DNA from: Humibacter ginsenosidimutans
Lineage (GTDB): Bacteria > Actinomycetota > Actinomycetes > Actinomycetales > Microbacteriaceae
Direction of reading: 5' to 3'
Length of the DNA: 64,000 nucleotides
Assembly (NCBI RefSeq): GCF_007859675.1
Contig: NZ_CP042305.1
Location: 1,860,001-1,924,000, forward strand
Shown: piece by piece, positions 1 to 8,606 of the stretch
How positions within the stretch are numbered: position 1 is the stretch's first letter
Layout of the letters: the number at the start of each line of letters is the position of its first letter
Made by a program: the position numbers and the translations under genes
Notes under the pieces: model-generated
Seen by the model: only the letters and a program-made list of their open reading frames with translations
What the model was told of the DNA's origin: nothing
Database searches by the model: none

Positions 1-247
1 GCACGCCGTAGCTCACGGCATTGGGCCCTCTGCCGGCCGAGACCTCTCCGGTCTCCTTGATCACGCCGGCAGCTGCGAGCCGATGCACCATCTGCGAGGC
101 GGTGGGCTTCGAGAGGCCCGTGAGCTCGCCGAGCTGCAGCCGCGTGAGCTCACCGTGCTCGAGCAGGAGCGCGAGCGCCTCGCGATCGTTGCGCGTGCGG
201 AGCCATGCCGGAGTGCCCGGTGCGGTGGGGCGCGTGCTGCGCGGCAT
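1..247 (-). CDS. ROK family transcriptional regulator, N-terminal part (cut by window edge)
   Basis: This is the N-terminal 82 or so codons of a sugar-responsive ROK repressor; the rest lies left of the window. The visible part holds a winged helix-turn-helix, with the segment LQLGELTGLSKPTASQMVHR as the recognition region, followed by the usual GRGPNA wing. ROK proteins bind operators through this domain and sense sugars or sugar phosphates through a C-terminal kinase-like fold that cannot be seen here. Two starts are possible: ATG at 256 abuts GAAGGG directly, whereas ATG at 247 has GAAGGG nine bases upstream, so I chose 247. The intergenic stretch to the right carries a direct repeat that may be its operator. 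Confidence 0.8.
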   Translation of the reverse strand, partial: MPRSTRPTAPGTPAWLRTRNDREALALLLEHGELTRLQLGELTGLSKPTASQMVHRLAAAGVIKETGEVSAGRGPNAVSYGV

Positions 248-289
248 CCGTGTCATCCCTTCGTCGGAACGAGTACGGAGTGAAGGTAT

Positions 290-314
290 CAGTAAAGACT
301 CCTAACAGTAAAGA
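290..314. promoter_or_regulatory. Direct repeat CAGTAAAGA, candidate operator
   Basis: CAGTAAAGA occurs at 290-298 and again at 306-314, start-to-start 16 bp. It lies in the AT-richer gap between a divergent ROK gene and the SnoaL-like gene. The spacing and AT-rich core suit a helix-turn-helix operator or overlapping promoter. Which protein binds is inference; the neighbouring ROK regulator is the obvious candidate. Confidence 0.4.
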
Positions 315-440
315 GAGTTTATTGAATCCGTCGGCAGATCACCTGACATCGCGGCGCGCCACGACGTCGATCGTTGTGAGCGGCAGCGGAGCCGAAGAAG
401 CACGGCGTGCGAGACGACGCGAGGGGAAGGAGCGGCCGAC

Positions 441-884
441 ATGGGCACGAACGCGACGGCACGAGACGACGAGGCCATCAGACGGCAGCTCGAGCGGATC
501 GTCACGGGCATCCGCTCGAAGGACATCACGGCGCTGGCGGCGCTGTACTCCCCCGATGTCGTGTCGTTCGACGTGGAGCCGCCCCTGCAGCACGTCGGTG
601 TCGCGGCGAAGCTGGCCAACTGGGAGCGAGCGTTCGCCGCGTTCGCCGACGTGGATTACGAACTGTGCGACCTGACCGTCACGGTCGGAGGCGATGTGGC
701 GTTCGGTCACGCGTTCGGCAGACTCCACGGCACGCTGCGCAACGGCATGGTGACGCACGGCATGTGGGTGCGCGCCACGTTCTGTCTGGTCAGGACAGAA
801 GGAACGTGGCTGATCGCGCACGACCAGGCATCCGTGCCCTTCGACATCGCGACGGGCAGGGGCGTGACCGACCTCGTGCCGTGA
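441..884 (+). CDS. SnoaL-like / DUF4440-type NTF2-fold protein
   Basis: A 147-residue protein with the features of the SnoaL-like, NTF2-fold family. An N-terminal helix (about 10-30) contains the usual IRSKDITALAALYSPDV segment, followed by alternating strands that form a cone-shaped pocket, ending with WLIAHDQASVPF. The family includes small isomerases, hydrolases and many proteins of unknown function, so no substrate can be assigned. AAGGAG lies about ten bases before the ATG, supporting this start. The gene is divergent from the ROK gene and convergent with the hexosaminidase, leaving only 15 bases between the two stops. It looks monocistronic. Confidence 0.8.
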   Translation: MGTNATARDDEAIRRQLERIVTGIRSKDITALAALYSPDVVSFDVEPPLQHVGVAAKLANWERAFAAFADVDYELCDLTVTVGGDVAFGHAFGRLHGTLRNGMVTHGMWVRATFCLVRTEGTWLIAHDQASVPFDIATGRGVTDLVP

Positions 885-899
885 CGGTGGGCCGCGCGC

Positions 900-2531
900 C
901 TACGCGCCCTCGATGCGCGACGTCAACGGGCTGAAGTAGGCGGTGCGCTGCTGAGGCGTGACGGGACGGCCGATGACACCCGGGCGTTCCTGCCACGGCC
1001 GCGGACCTGACGAGCGCCGGTATTCGACACCGATGGCGTCCAGCCGCTGCAGGTGCGTGTCGAGCCGGAACAGGAAGTCGTCGTAGTCGCGCTCTCCGTC
1101 GAGCCAGAGCGCCTCTGCAAGCGCGCAGAGCCGCGGGAACGCGAAGTAGTCGACGGTGCGCGGCGAGTCCATGTGCTCGGTCCAGATGTTGCCCTGGCCG
1201 CCGAGCACGTGGCGCGCCTCGTCAGGCGTGAGCTCTGGCGGAACCGGGTCGAAGCGGTAGACATCGGCGATGGTGAGCACCGTGCCCACCGGAATGGGCT
1301 CGTCGGAGCGCTCCGACTGCCGGTAGTCGAGATACACCTGGTTGTCGGGGCAGGAGACGACGTCGTGACCGGCCCTGGCCGCCGTGATGGCGCCGGTCAT
1401 GCCGCGCCACGACGCGACGGTCGCACCCGCGCTGACGGAGCCGGTGAGGCCGCCCTCGAGGATCTCGTCCCAGCCGTAGAGCCTGCGGCCCTTGCGGGAG
1501 AGGTGGTCGTCGAGCCGGCCGATGAACCAGGCCTGCAGCTCGTCTTCGCTCGCCAGTCCGAGCTCCGCCTTGCGCTGCTGGGTGCGCTCATCGAGCCGCC
1601 AGCCGTTCTTCGGGCATTCGTCGCCGCCGACGCCGATGAACGGCGACGGGAAGATCTCCATCACCTCGTCGAGCACGTTCGTGAAGAACTCGACTGTCGA
1701 GTCCTCGAGGTTGATCACGTTGTCGTCGATGCCCCAGCGCGTCCACACGCCGAGCGGCTCGCTGTCTTCTCTGGCGAGCCCGAGCTCGGGGTACGCGGCG
1801 ATCGCCGACTGCGTGTGGCCAGGCATGTCGATCTCGGGCACGACGTTGATGGCGCGATCCGTGGCGTAGGAGACGATCTCGCGCAGGTCGTCCTGCGTGT
1901 AGAAGCCGCCGTGCGGACGGGAGTCGCCGCGGGAATAGGATGCTCCGCCCAGCTGGCTCTCTCGGCGCCACGATCCCACCTCGGTGAGCCGCGGGTACCG
2001 CTTGATCTCCACGCGCCATCCCTGGTCGTCGGTGAGGTGCAGGTGCAGCGTGTTCAGGCGGTGCATGGCCATGAGGTCGATGAACCGCATGACGTCGTGC
2101 TTGGGCATGAAGTGCCGCGCGACGTCGAGCATGACGCCGCGCCAGCCGAAGCGCGGAGCATCCCGGATGCTCACCACCGGCACCACCCACTGCTCGCCGA
2201 GCACGCGGCCCTTGCGGTAGATCTGCGGGGGAAGCAGCTGCAACAGCGCCTGGCATCCGTAGAACACGCCGGCGGGGCCGCCGCCCGCGATGCGGATGCC
2301 CGTGAGCTCGACATCGAGCGTGTAGCCCTCTGGAGACAGCTGCGGGTCCCACTCCAGCTGGATCGCGCCGTCGGGGCCGGTCTCGATCGGGAACCCGGTG
2401 GCGGGACGAAGCGAGTTCTGCAACCAGGATGCCGCCCCCGCGAGCTCGGCGGGCGCCGTGATGCGGGTGACGCGGGTGAGCTCGAACACGCCCTCGCCGA
2501 TGGAGAGTTCGGTCGGTCGTGGGATCAGCAT
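900..2531 (-). CDS. Beta-N-acetylhexosaminidase, GH20
   Basis: A 543-residue glycoside hydrolase of family GH20, which removes terminal beta-linked GlcNAc or GalNAc by substrate-assisted catalysis. The small N-terminal GH20b domain spans about residues 1-110. The TIM barrel follows, opening with FGWRGVMLDVARHFMP and HLHLTDDQGWR (about 163-173). The catalytic pair is Asp304-Glu305 in GGDECP. No signal peptide is visible, so the enzyme probably acts in the cytoplasm on imported chitobiose or glycan fragments. The start ATG at 2531 was chosen because homology begins at MLIPRPTEL; upstream codons in this frame overlap the next gene. It follows the KDPG aldolase gene by 98 bases on the same strand and may be cotranscribed. 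Confidence 0.92.
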   Translation of the reverse strand: MLIPRPTELSIGEGVFELTRVTRITAPAELAGAASWLQNSLRPATGFPIETGPDGAIQLEWDPQLSPEGYTLDVELTGIRIAGGGPAGVFYGCQALLQLLPPQIYRKGRVLGEQWVVPVVSIRDAPRFGWRGVMLDVARHFMPKHDVMRFIDLMAMHRLNTLHLHLTDDQGWRVEIKRYPRLTEVGSWRRESQLGGASYSRGDSRPHGGFYTQDDLREIVSYATDRAINVVPEIDMPGHTQSAIAAYPELGLAREDSEPLGVWTRWGIDDNVINLEDSTVEFFTNVLDEVMEIFPSPFIGVGGDECPKNGWRLDERTQQRKAELGLASEDELQAWFIGRLDDHLSRKGRRLYGWDEILEGGLTGSVSAGATVASWRGMTGAITAARAGHDVVSCPDNQVYLDYRQSERSDEPIPVGTVLTIADVYRFDPVPPELTPDEARHVLGGQGNIWTEHMDSPRTVDYFAFPRLCALAEALWLDGERDYDDFLFRLDTHLQRLDAIGVEYRRSSGPRPWQERPGVIGRPVTPQQRTAYFSPLTSRIEGA

Positions 2532-2629
2532 GGGTTCTCGTCTTTCTCGGTGTGAAGAATTCGGTGAGGGATTCGGTGTGGGGATCGTGGGAGCGGAGCC
2601 GGGCTGCGGGCGAACGTCTGCCCCGCGGG

Positions 2630-3253
2630 TCAGCCGCGCAGGGCCGCCGTGAACGCGGCGGCGCGATCGCGGATGTCGGTCCAGTCCGACTCGGCGAGCG
2701 ACTCCGCAGGCACGACGGAAGACCCCGCCGTGACGGCATAGGCACCGGCGTCGAGGAACGACCGCGCGTTCTCGGCGACGATCCCACCCGAGGCGATGAG
2801 CTTCGCCATCGGCATGGGACCGAGCAGATGCTCGAAGTGCTCCGGTCCCGCCGTCTGCGCCGGGAAGACCTTGACAGCCCACACGCCCTGGGCGAGCGCC
2901 TGCATGATCTCGCTCGGGGTGAATGCGCCCATCATGAGCGGAACGGATGCTTCCGCGGCGATCTGCGCCACCTGCGGACTGAGTCCCGGTGTCGCGATGA
3001 ACTGGGCACCGGCATCCAGCGCACTGCGCGCCTGCGCGGGAGTGAGCACGCTGCCGGCGCCGATCAGCGCTCCGGAATCGGAGCTCAGCGCGCGCTCGAT
3101 GTGGCGTTCGACGTCGGGAGTCGTGAACGTGAACTCGATGGCGTGGATACCGCCTGCGACGAGCGTGTCGGCGAGCGCCGCGGCATCCGGGATGACACTG
3201 GCCCGGATGAGCGCCATGGCGCGGTCTTCGCCGATGATGTCGATCGCGGCCAT
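2630..3253 (-). CDS. eda: 2-dehydro-3-deoxy-phosphogluconate (KDPG/KHG-type) aldolase
   Basis: A 207-residue class I aldolase of the KDPG/KHG family, which cleaves 2-keto-3-deoxy-6-phosphogluconate (or the galactonate analogue) to pyruvate and glyceraldehyde 3-phosphate. Glu40 (IEFTFTTP) and the Schiff-base Lys128 (AVKVFPA) are both present, as is the ATPG phosphate-binding segment near 87-90. Length is normal for the family. GAGAGG lies a few bases before the ATG. It is upstream of the GH20 gene on the same strand, suggesting a small sugar-catabolic unit. No dehydratase or KDG kinase is visible here, so the in vivo substrate is open. Confidence 0.9.
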   Translation of the reverse strand: MAAIDIIGEDRAMALIRASVIPDAAALADTLVAGGIHAIEFTFTTPDVERHIERALSSDSGALIGAGSVLTPAQARSALDAGAQFIATPGLSPQVAQIAAEASVPLMMGAFTPSEIMQALAQGVWAVKVFPAQTAGPEHFEHLLGPMPMAKLIASGGIVAENARSFLDAGAYAVTAGSSVVPAESLAESDWTDIRDRAAAFTAALRG

Positions 3254-3398
3254 GTCGCCTCTCGTGCCTGTCGTGGTGCTGCACGCCTCCCCTGGCACAG
3301 TATCGCCCACGGGTGACACGCGTCGAACCGGGACGGCACCGCGAATCGGCGAACGACGACCTGACACCGGTGCGCGGTGTTCGACGGAGTCACGCCGA

Positions 3399-5387
3399 TC
3401 AGGTCGACAGGAGCGCGCGGGCCGCGCCGATCTCGTCCGAGACCGACGACAGCAGATCGTCGTCGGGCAGCTCGACCGGGTCCGGCGCGCGGTTCGCGCG
3501 GATCGCCTCCGCGATCGCGGCGAGTGCGGAGCGCAGGTCTTCGACCGAGCGCTCATCGGCCGAGAGGTGGGCGTGGAAACCACGGATCGCCGTCGACGTG
3601 ATGGCGTCGGTGACGCGTTCCATGGCCACGATCTGCGGCCACCACGCCGCGGCGGCGGTGCTGATCGGCGGGGGCTCGGCGAGCGTCTGCTGCACGAGGG
3701 TGCGCAGATCGGAGAGGCGACGATACGTGGCGCGCCGAGCCGCTGAACGATCACGTGAGCTCGCCCTGAGCGCTCCGTCGCCGGGGTCGGGCGGCACGGG
3801 CGCCAGCGCGACGGTGAGGTAGGAGGCCACGTCGTCGACGACGTCGGCGACCCGCGATCCGAGCTGCCGCGCCGATCGCCACGTCGACGGCCACGGCAGG
3901 TAGCCGACGACGAGCACGATGGCGCTGCCGATGAGAGTGTCGGTGACCCTGCTCACGATGAGGCCGGGGTCTTCGCCGTGCGCGAGTTCGAGCAGGATCA
4001 CGATGACGGGGGTGATGAACGTGGAGAACAGGCCGTAGTTGCGACGGATGGCGACGGGCATCCCGCCTGCGAGCACCGCGAGGGCGATCACCTGCGGCCA
4101 GCCGAGGGGCAGCACGACCACGACGACGGCACCGATCAGCACGCCGACCACCGTTCCGAGTCCGCGCTGCACGGCCCTGGCGAACACGGAGCCGAAGTCG
4201 GGCTTCATCACGACGGCGACGGTGAGCGTGATCCAGTACGGACGCTCAAGGGGCAGAAGAACGCTCACCGCCTCGGCGACCGCCACGCAGAGCACGAGCC
4301 GCAGCACGGCGAACCACGTCTCGCCACCGCTGGAGAGATGGTCGCGCAGGGAGCGAAGGCGGTCGCCGGCCGTCACGTGGGGCAGGCCGACGGCATCCGG
4401 ACGCTGGATGGGCACGGTCATGGTGACGGGATCGTCTCCCGCCAGCAGCGAGCCGACGAGGCGCAGCGACGAGGCGAGGGCCGCCCTGCCCGGCGTCGAG
4501 CGGTCGGGCGGCGGCATGGCCGGGGCCGGGGCGGCCGGATCCTCGATCGAACGGGCGATGGCCCGCAGCGCGTTGGGCACGCGCGACGGCACGTGCTGCC
4601 CCTCCGCGACGACGGCCGTCGTCGCCTCGACGATGGGGGTGGCCGCGTTGAGCAGGGTGACGAGCGTGCGCCACCGAGGATCGCGACCGGCGAGCGAGGT
4701 GCGGGCCGACACCATCAGGTCGTAGGCCTGGTTGAGCGCGGTCGTCACGTCACGGCGCGCCGCGTCGACGGCGGGTGTGCCCGCGGCATCCAACTGCGCG
4801 GCGACGGCCGTGTAGACGGCCGCGACGGCGGCCCGCTCCGGGGCCCGTGGATGCCTGTCGAGCAGAATCGCGACGCCGGTGAGTGCCAGTCGCCACGCGG
4901 CCCCCGCCAGCACCACCAGCGGTGCCAGCCAGAGCGGGCGCAACCCGAAGTCGATGCCGCTGCCCACGATGGCGTAGACGAGGAACTGCAGCGCGGCCGA
5001 CGACGCGTTCGCACTGACGACTCCCGCCACGCCCGACACCAGCGACGCGGCGACGACGATGAGTACAGTGGCGACGTCGTTGCCGAACGCGAGAGATCCC
5101 GCGAGGAGCCCGACGGCTGCGAAGGCCGCCGTGACCGCGATGCGACGGGCGCGGTCGACGGCCGGCCCCCCGCGGTCGGCGATCGACGCGACCAACGCGC
5201 CCATCGAGGTCAGCACCCCGAGGCCGAGGATCGCCGGATCGTCGCTCATGAACAGGAGCGAGACGCCGACGGGAACAGCGACGGCGATCGCAGTGAGGAT
5301 CGCCAGGTCCCACGGCACCGGCGCCTTGCGGCCCCGCACGAGCTCGCGCATCCAGGAGCTGGTCGGGGCTCCCGGCTGTGTCGACAT
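3399..5387 (-). CDS. FUSC family inner-membrane protein (aromatic acid/efflux-like)
   Basis: An integral membrane protein of about 662 residues with the two-halves architecture of FUSC/YccS/AaeB proteins. A hydrophobic cluster lies in the first 180 residues, then a soluble helical region, and then a second cluster beginning at PYWITLTVAVVMKPDFG, the most characteristic FUSC segment. Relatives export aromatic carboxylates or fusaric acid; substrate here is unknown. An in-frame GTG lies at 5396 and ATG at 5387; neither has a strong ribosome site, and I preferred ATG. The gene starts 42 bases after the metal ATPase stop on the same strand, so the two may be cotranscribed. Confidence 0.85.
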   Translation of the reverse strand: MSTQPGAPTSSWMRELVRGRKAPVPWDLAILTAIAVAVPVGVSLLFMSDDPAILGLGVLTSMGALVASIADRGGPAVDRARRIAVTAAFAAVGLLAGSLAFGNDVATVLIVVAASLVSGVAGVVSANASSAALQFLVYAIVGSGIDFGLRPLWLAPLVVLAGAAWRLALTGVAILLDRHPRAPERAAVAAVYTAVAAQLDAAGTPAVDAARRDVTTALNQAYDLMVSARTSLAGRDPRWRTLVTLLNAATPIVEATTAVVAEGQHVPSRVPNALRAIARSIEDPAAPAPAMPPPDRSTPGRAALASSLRLVGSLLAGDDPVTMTVPIQRPDAVGLPHVTAGDRLRSLRDHLSSGGETWFAVLRLVLCVAVAEAVSVLLPLERPYWITLTVAVVMKPDFGSVFARAVQRGLGTVVGVLIGAVVVVVLPLGWPQVIALAVLAGGMPVAIRRNYGLFSTFITPVIVILLELAHGEDPGLIVSRVTDTLIGSAIVLVVGYLPWPSTWRSARQLGSRVADVVDDVASYLTVALAPVPPDPGDGALRASSRDRSAARRATYRRLSDLRTLVQQTLAEPPPISTAAAAWWPQIVAMERVTDAITSTAIRGFHAHLSADERSVEDLRSALAAIAEAIRANRAPDPVELPDDDLLSSVSDEIGAARALLST

Positions 5388-5429
5388 GACGCTCACGCTA
5401 CGCGTGCCACGGCCCCTCGACCGAACGGC

Positions 5430-7319
5430 TCAGCGTGTCAGCGCGCGCAGTGCCCACAGAATGGTCGTGAGGTCGACGGCCTCTTGCAGCAGGGCGCCGA
5501 TGATCGCGGGGATGACGCCGAACACGGCCACCAGCATGAGCACGACGCTGAGCGCGATGCCGATCCAGATGCACTGCAGCGCGACATCGGTGGTGCGCCG
5601 GCCGATCTCGATGGCGCGCGCGGTCTTGCCGATGTCGTCGACCATCACGACCACGTCGGCGGATTCGCTGGCCGCCGTCGATCCACGGGCGCCCATCGCC
5701 ACACCGACGTCGGCTGACGCGAGCACGGGCGCATCGTTCACGCCGTCGCCGACCATCATCACGGGGCGTCCAGGCAGCTCGCGCACGAGGCGCACCTTGT
5801 CGGCGGGCAGGCAGTCGGCGTGCACGTCGTCGATGCCCACCTCTGAGGCGATGTGCTCGGCGGTCGGGCGCTGGTCGCCCGTGACCATGACGAATGCACG
5901 CACGCCGAGGGCGCGCATCCTCTGCACCGTGTCGCGCGCGTTGGCGCGGACCCGGTCGGCCAGCACCACCTCGCCGGCGTAACCGCCGTCGACGGACGCG
6001 TAGACCGCGCTCTGCCCACCCTGCGGCAGCGGGGCCGTGACCTCGGCGCCCTGCTCCGTGACGAACGAGCGCTTGCCGACCGCCACGCGCGTGCCGTCGA
6101 GCGTGGCTTCGACGCCGTTGGTCGCCACCTCGCGCGCGTCGTGCGCCGGCACGAGCCCGATGCCTCTGCGCTCGGCCTCCTCGAGCACCGACGCGGCGAG
6201 CACATGCGACGAGTACTGCTCGGCGCTGGCCACCGTGGCGAGCAGCCGCTCTTCGCTCAGACCGTTCGCCGGCCGCACGGCGACCACCTGAGGTGTGCCG
6301 CCGGTGAGGGTTCCGGTCTTGTCGAAGGCGACGGTGTGGATGCGCGCGAGCTGCTCGAGCGTTCCCCCCGACTTCACGATCACCCCGTCTCGCGCACCCC
6401 TGCTCATGCCCGAGATGAACGCGACGGGTGCGGCGATCAGCAGCGGACACGGCGTCGCCACCACCATCACCTCCGCGAATCGCACCGGATCGCCGCTCAC
6501 CCACCAGCCGACGGCCGCGATCACGAGGGCGAGCACGGTGAACGGCACCGCGTAACGGTCGGCGAGCCGCACGATCGGCGCGCGCGATTCGCTCGCCTCG
6601 GTGACCAGGCGCACGACCTGCTGGTACTGACTGTCGGCGGCGACGGCATCCGCTCGGATCGTCACAGCGGTCGGGCCGTTCACCGAGCCGCTCAGCACAC
6701 ATCCGCCCCGCTCCACATCGACAGGCAGGCTCTCGCCGGTCAGCGACGACTCGTCCATGGTCGCGGTGTCGCTGAGCAGGCTGCCGTCGACCGGCACGAC
6801 CTCGCTGGGTCGCACGAGCAGCGTCTGCCCGACGCGCACCTCATCCACCGGGATGTCCGTGATCGCGTCGTGCTCGTCGACCAGGTGCGCTTCGACCGGG
6901 CTCCGTGCCAGCAGCGACCGCACGGCCGTGCGCGCTCTGCGACCCGCGAAGTCCTCGAGCGCCTCGCCACCGGAGAGCATGAGCACGATCACGAGAGTGG
7001 CCCAGTACTCGCCGACGAGAATCGTGCTCACGATCGCAATGATCGCGAGCACGTCGATGCCGACGTGGCCGGAGCGAAGGTCACGGAGCATCCCCCAGAA
7101 CTGGATGCCCGCCACGACGAGCCCGAAGCCGCTCACCAGCCACTGCGCCCCCACCGGCCATCCGGCGAGCTGCAGCACGCCGGCGACGATCCCCACCGCG
7201 ACGGCGATCGCGACGATCGGATACCTGCGGATGAACGTCCCCACCTGACGCATGGTCGCCAGTATTCCAGCGGGCCAGGGGCGGCGGGGCGCGAGCGTTC
7301 GGTAGGGCGACTCACGCAT
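5430..7319 (-). CDS. Heavy-metal P1B-type ATPase with TPC membrane motif
   Basis: A P-type ATPase of about 629 residues that should pump a transition metal across the membrane at the cost of ATP. Visible motifs are TGES (194-197) in the actuator domain, Thr-Pro-Cys-Pro (289-292) in the metal-binding membrane helix, DKTGTLTG with phosphorylated Asp333, and GDGVNDAPVL in the hinge. There is no N-terminal CxxC metal-binding domain. The TPC triplet differs from the CPC of Cu and Zn/Cd pumps and resembles the P1B-5 class, linked to Ni/Co, but the C-terminal hemerythrin-like extension of that class is absent. ATG 7319 was preferred to a GTG at 7340 that would overlap the toxin stop codon. Confidence 0.88.
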   Translation of the reverse strand: MRESPYRTLAPRRPWPAGILATMRQVGTFIRRYPIVAIAVAVGIVAGVLQLAGWPVGAQWLVSGFGLVVAGIQFWGMLRDLRSGHVGIDVLAIIAIVSTILVGEYWATLVIVLMLSGGEALEDFAGRRARTAVRSLLARSPVEAHLVDEHDAITDIPVDEVRVGQTLLVRPSEVVPVDGSLLSDTATMDESSLTGESLPVDVERGGCVLSGSVNGPTAVTIRADAVAADSQYQQVVRLVTEASESRAPIVRLADRYAVPFTVLALVIAAVGWWVSGDPVRFAEVMVVATPCPLLIAAPVAFISGMSRGARDGVIVKSGGTLEQLARIHTVAFDKTGTLTGGTPQVVAVRPANGLSEERLLATVASAEQYSSHVLAASVLEEAERRGIGLVPAHDAREVATNGVEATLDGTRVAVGKRSFVTEQGAEVTAPLPQGGQSAVYASVDGGYAGEVVLADRVRANARDTVQRMRALGVRAFVMVTGDQRPTAEHIASEVGIDDVHADCLPADKVRLVRELPGRPVMMVGDGVNDAPVLASADVGVAMGARGSTAASESADVVVMVDDIGKTARAIEIGRRTTDVALQCIWIGIALSVVLMLVAVFGVIPAIIGALLQEAVDLTTILWALRALTR

Positions 7320-7329
7320 GTCGCCACCG

Positions 7330-7693
7330 TCAGGCAGCACTGGAAGGACCCGCTGGGCCCGGTTTCATGAGGCCGGCATCGATTCCGAGATAGTGTGCGA
7401 GCGCGAGCTCAACCTCGGCCACTTGGTCGCGAGTCAGCACGTCGACCGGGTCGCCCACGATGTAGTCGGTGTCGATCGATCGGACCTGGTCGACCAGAAG
7501 CCGCGTGGCTCGGCCGGCGATCTCGAGCGCGGGACGGTGGATCGATGCACCCGCCGAGGTCGACGTCCGGAACCACCGTCGCAACCGACAGCGGCGAATC
7601 CGAGGGCGACACGATCAGACCCAGACGTCTGCCGCCCTGCTCGTGGCCGCGATGACGCCCGAGATCGATGCGGTAGACGGCGCCGCGGATCAC
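7330..7693 (-). pseudogene. MazF/PemK-type endoribonuclease toxin, frameshifted
   Basis: The reading frame opens at GTG 7693, overlapping the antitoxin stop. It gives a typical MazF N-terminus: RGAVYRIDLG, GHEQGGRRLGLIVSP and SVATVVP. After the Pro codon at 7570-7568 the homologous continuation (TSTSAGASIHRP, then LLVDQVRSIDTDYI) sits in another frame and ends at 7330. One surplus G on the minus strand at 7567-7568 explains the break; removing it restores a 120-residue protein of normal MazF length. MazF enzymes cut mRNA at short motifs. Either the toxin is inactive or the base is a sequencing error. The Glu/Arg/Thr-Ser regions of both halves look intact. Confidence 0.75.
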
Positions 7694-7899
7694 CAGGCGT
7701 CCGGCTCTGCGTTGAGGTTCTCGTTCGCCAGGGTCTCGGCGTCCGCACGGAACTGCATCAGCCATCGTTCGTGATCGAGCAGTCTGAGCGCCCGCCTCAG
7801 AGTGTCAGAGGTCGTCTCTCCTGGCTGCGCCGCCTCGCGAAGAATTCGCTCGTCGTCTGCGGTAGGCCGGAATCCGATGGTTGCCGCCACGGTCAGCAT
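7690..7899 (-). CDS. Antitoxin of a MazEF-like module, ribbon-helix-helix type
   Basis: A 69-residue protein whose central region (TIGFRPTADDERILREAAQP, then SDTLRRALRLLDHERW) resembles a ribbon-helix-helix DNA-binding domain. It ends in an acidic tail (ADAETLANENLNAEPDAW) of the kind that wraps a toxin. The stop codon TGA overlaps the toxin GTG by four bases, the normal coupled arrangement of toxin-antitoxin operons. GAGG lies seven bases before the ATG. Family assignment rests on fold-like features and on the MazF neighbour rather than a diagnostic motif. It should bind its own promoter in the 204-base gap to the right, where I see no gene. Confidence 0.7.
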   Translation of the reverse strand: MLTVAATIGFRPTADDERILREAAQPGETTSDTLRRALRLLDHERWLMQFRADAETLANENLNAEPDAW

Positions 7900-8103
7900 G
7901 GTACGCCTCGTGTTCGACAGATGTGTAACAGATGCTGCACGAGGTCTCTCCAGACCGGGCGTGATCGGGTCGCCCGTTCTGGCGAGTACAGCCGCAACCA
8001 CCGACGCGTGAGAGCCCTCCAAGACCGGGCGACCCAGCTCTGTGCACAACCCGGCAGAGCGGCGGGATGGGAACGCAGAGATCGCCCCACGCGATCGCAC
8101 TCG

Positions 8104-8571
8104 CTATCGCGCCACGTGGGTCCTCGCGAGCAGCCTGTCGAGGGCAGCGAAGCCGAGCCGCTTGTACAGAGGGACGGCCCCGCTGCTGGAGTGCACGAGC
8201 ACCCTCGGAATCCCGCGGCGATCCGCCTCGGCACAGACCAGGGTCACCAACCGTGCGCCGACACCATGGGCCCGGAACGCTGGCTGCACGTACACGCTCT
8301 GCACGTCGGCGCTGACCCGATGCACGTTGCCGAAGTCGGGAACGCGGTCGAAGACGACCATCCAGGCCATGCCGACGACGTGCCCGCCTGATTCCGCGAC
8401 CCCGCAGACGAGCCGATCGCCCATCGTCTCCATCCAGTCGGCGAGCGCCGCGGTGAAGGCATCCTTCTCGTCGCGCGAGACCTGCCCCGGCTCCACCCAC
8501 TCGATCTTCAACCGTGCGAGCCCCTCGACATCGGCGACGGTTCCCACTCGGATGCTCACGGCGTCGGTCAT
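8104..8571 (-). CDS. GNAT family N-acetyltransferase
   Basis: A 155-residue acetyltransferase of the GNAT superfamily. The acetyl-CoA-binding loop is in VYVQPAFRAHGVGARLV (about 91-108), and the C-terminal strand pair VLVHSSSGAVPLYKRLGF is typical of enzymes acetylating small amines or protein N-termini. The substrate cannot be inferred. It is divergent from the Nudix gene, with 35 bases between the two start codons, and upstream of the toxin-antitoxin pair on the same strand with a 204-base gap. Confidence 0.85.
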   Translation of the reverse strand: MTDAVSIRVGTVADVEGLARLKIEWVEPGQVSRDEKDAFTAALADWMETMGDRLVCGVAESGGHVVGMAWMVVFDRVPDFGNVHRVSADVQSVYVQPAFRAHGVGARLVTLVCAEADRRGIPRVLVHSSSGAVPLYKRLGFAALDRLLARTHVAR

Positions 8572-8594
8572 GCAGCCATTCTCGCGGCACTCGA

Positions 8595-8600
8595 TAGGGT
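8595..8600 (+). promoter_or_regulatory. Probable -10 element TAGGGT of a leaderless Nudix transcript
   Basis: TAGGGT ends six bases before the ATG at 8607. This places the expected transcription start at or next to the start codon, so the mRNA may be leaderless. The same hexamer spacing recurs upstream of the genes at 31807 and 49997. Confidence 0.4.
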
Positions 8601-8606
8601 GACCGC

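Noticed and set aside
3978..5717. Long plus-strand frame opposite the FUSC and ATPase genes
   Set aside because: The His/Arg/Asp-rich composition and lack of any family features mark it as a shadow of the two minus-strand membrane-protein genes.
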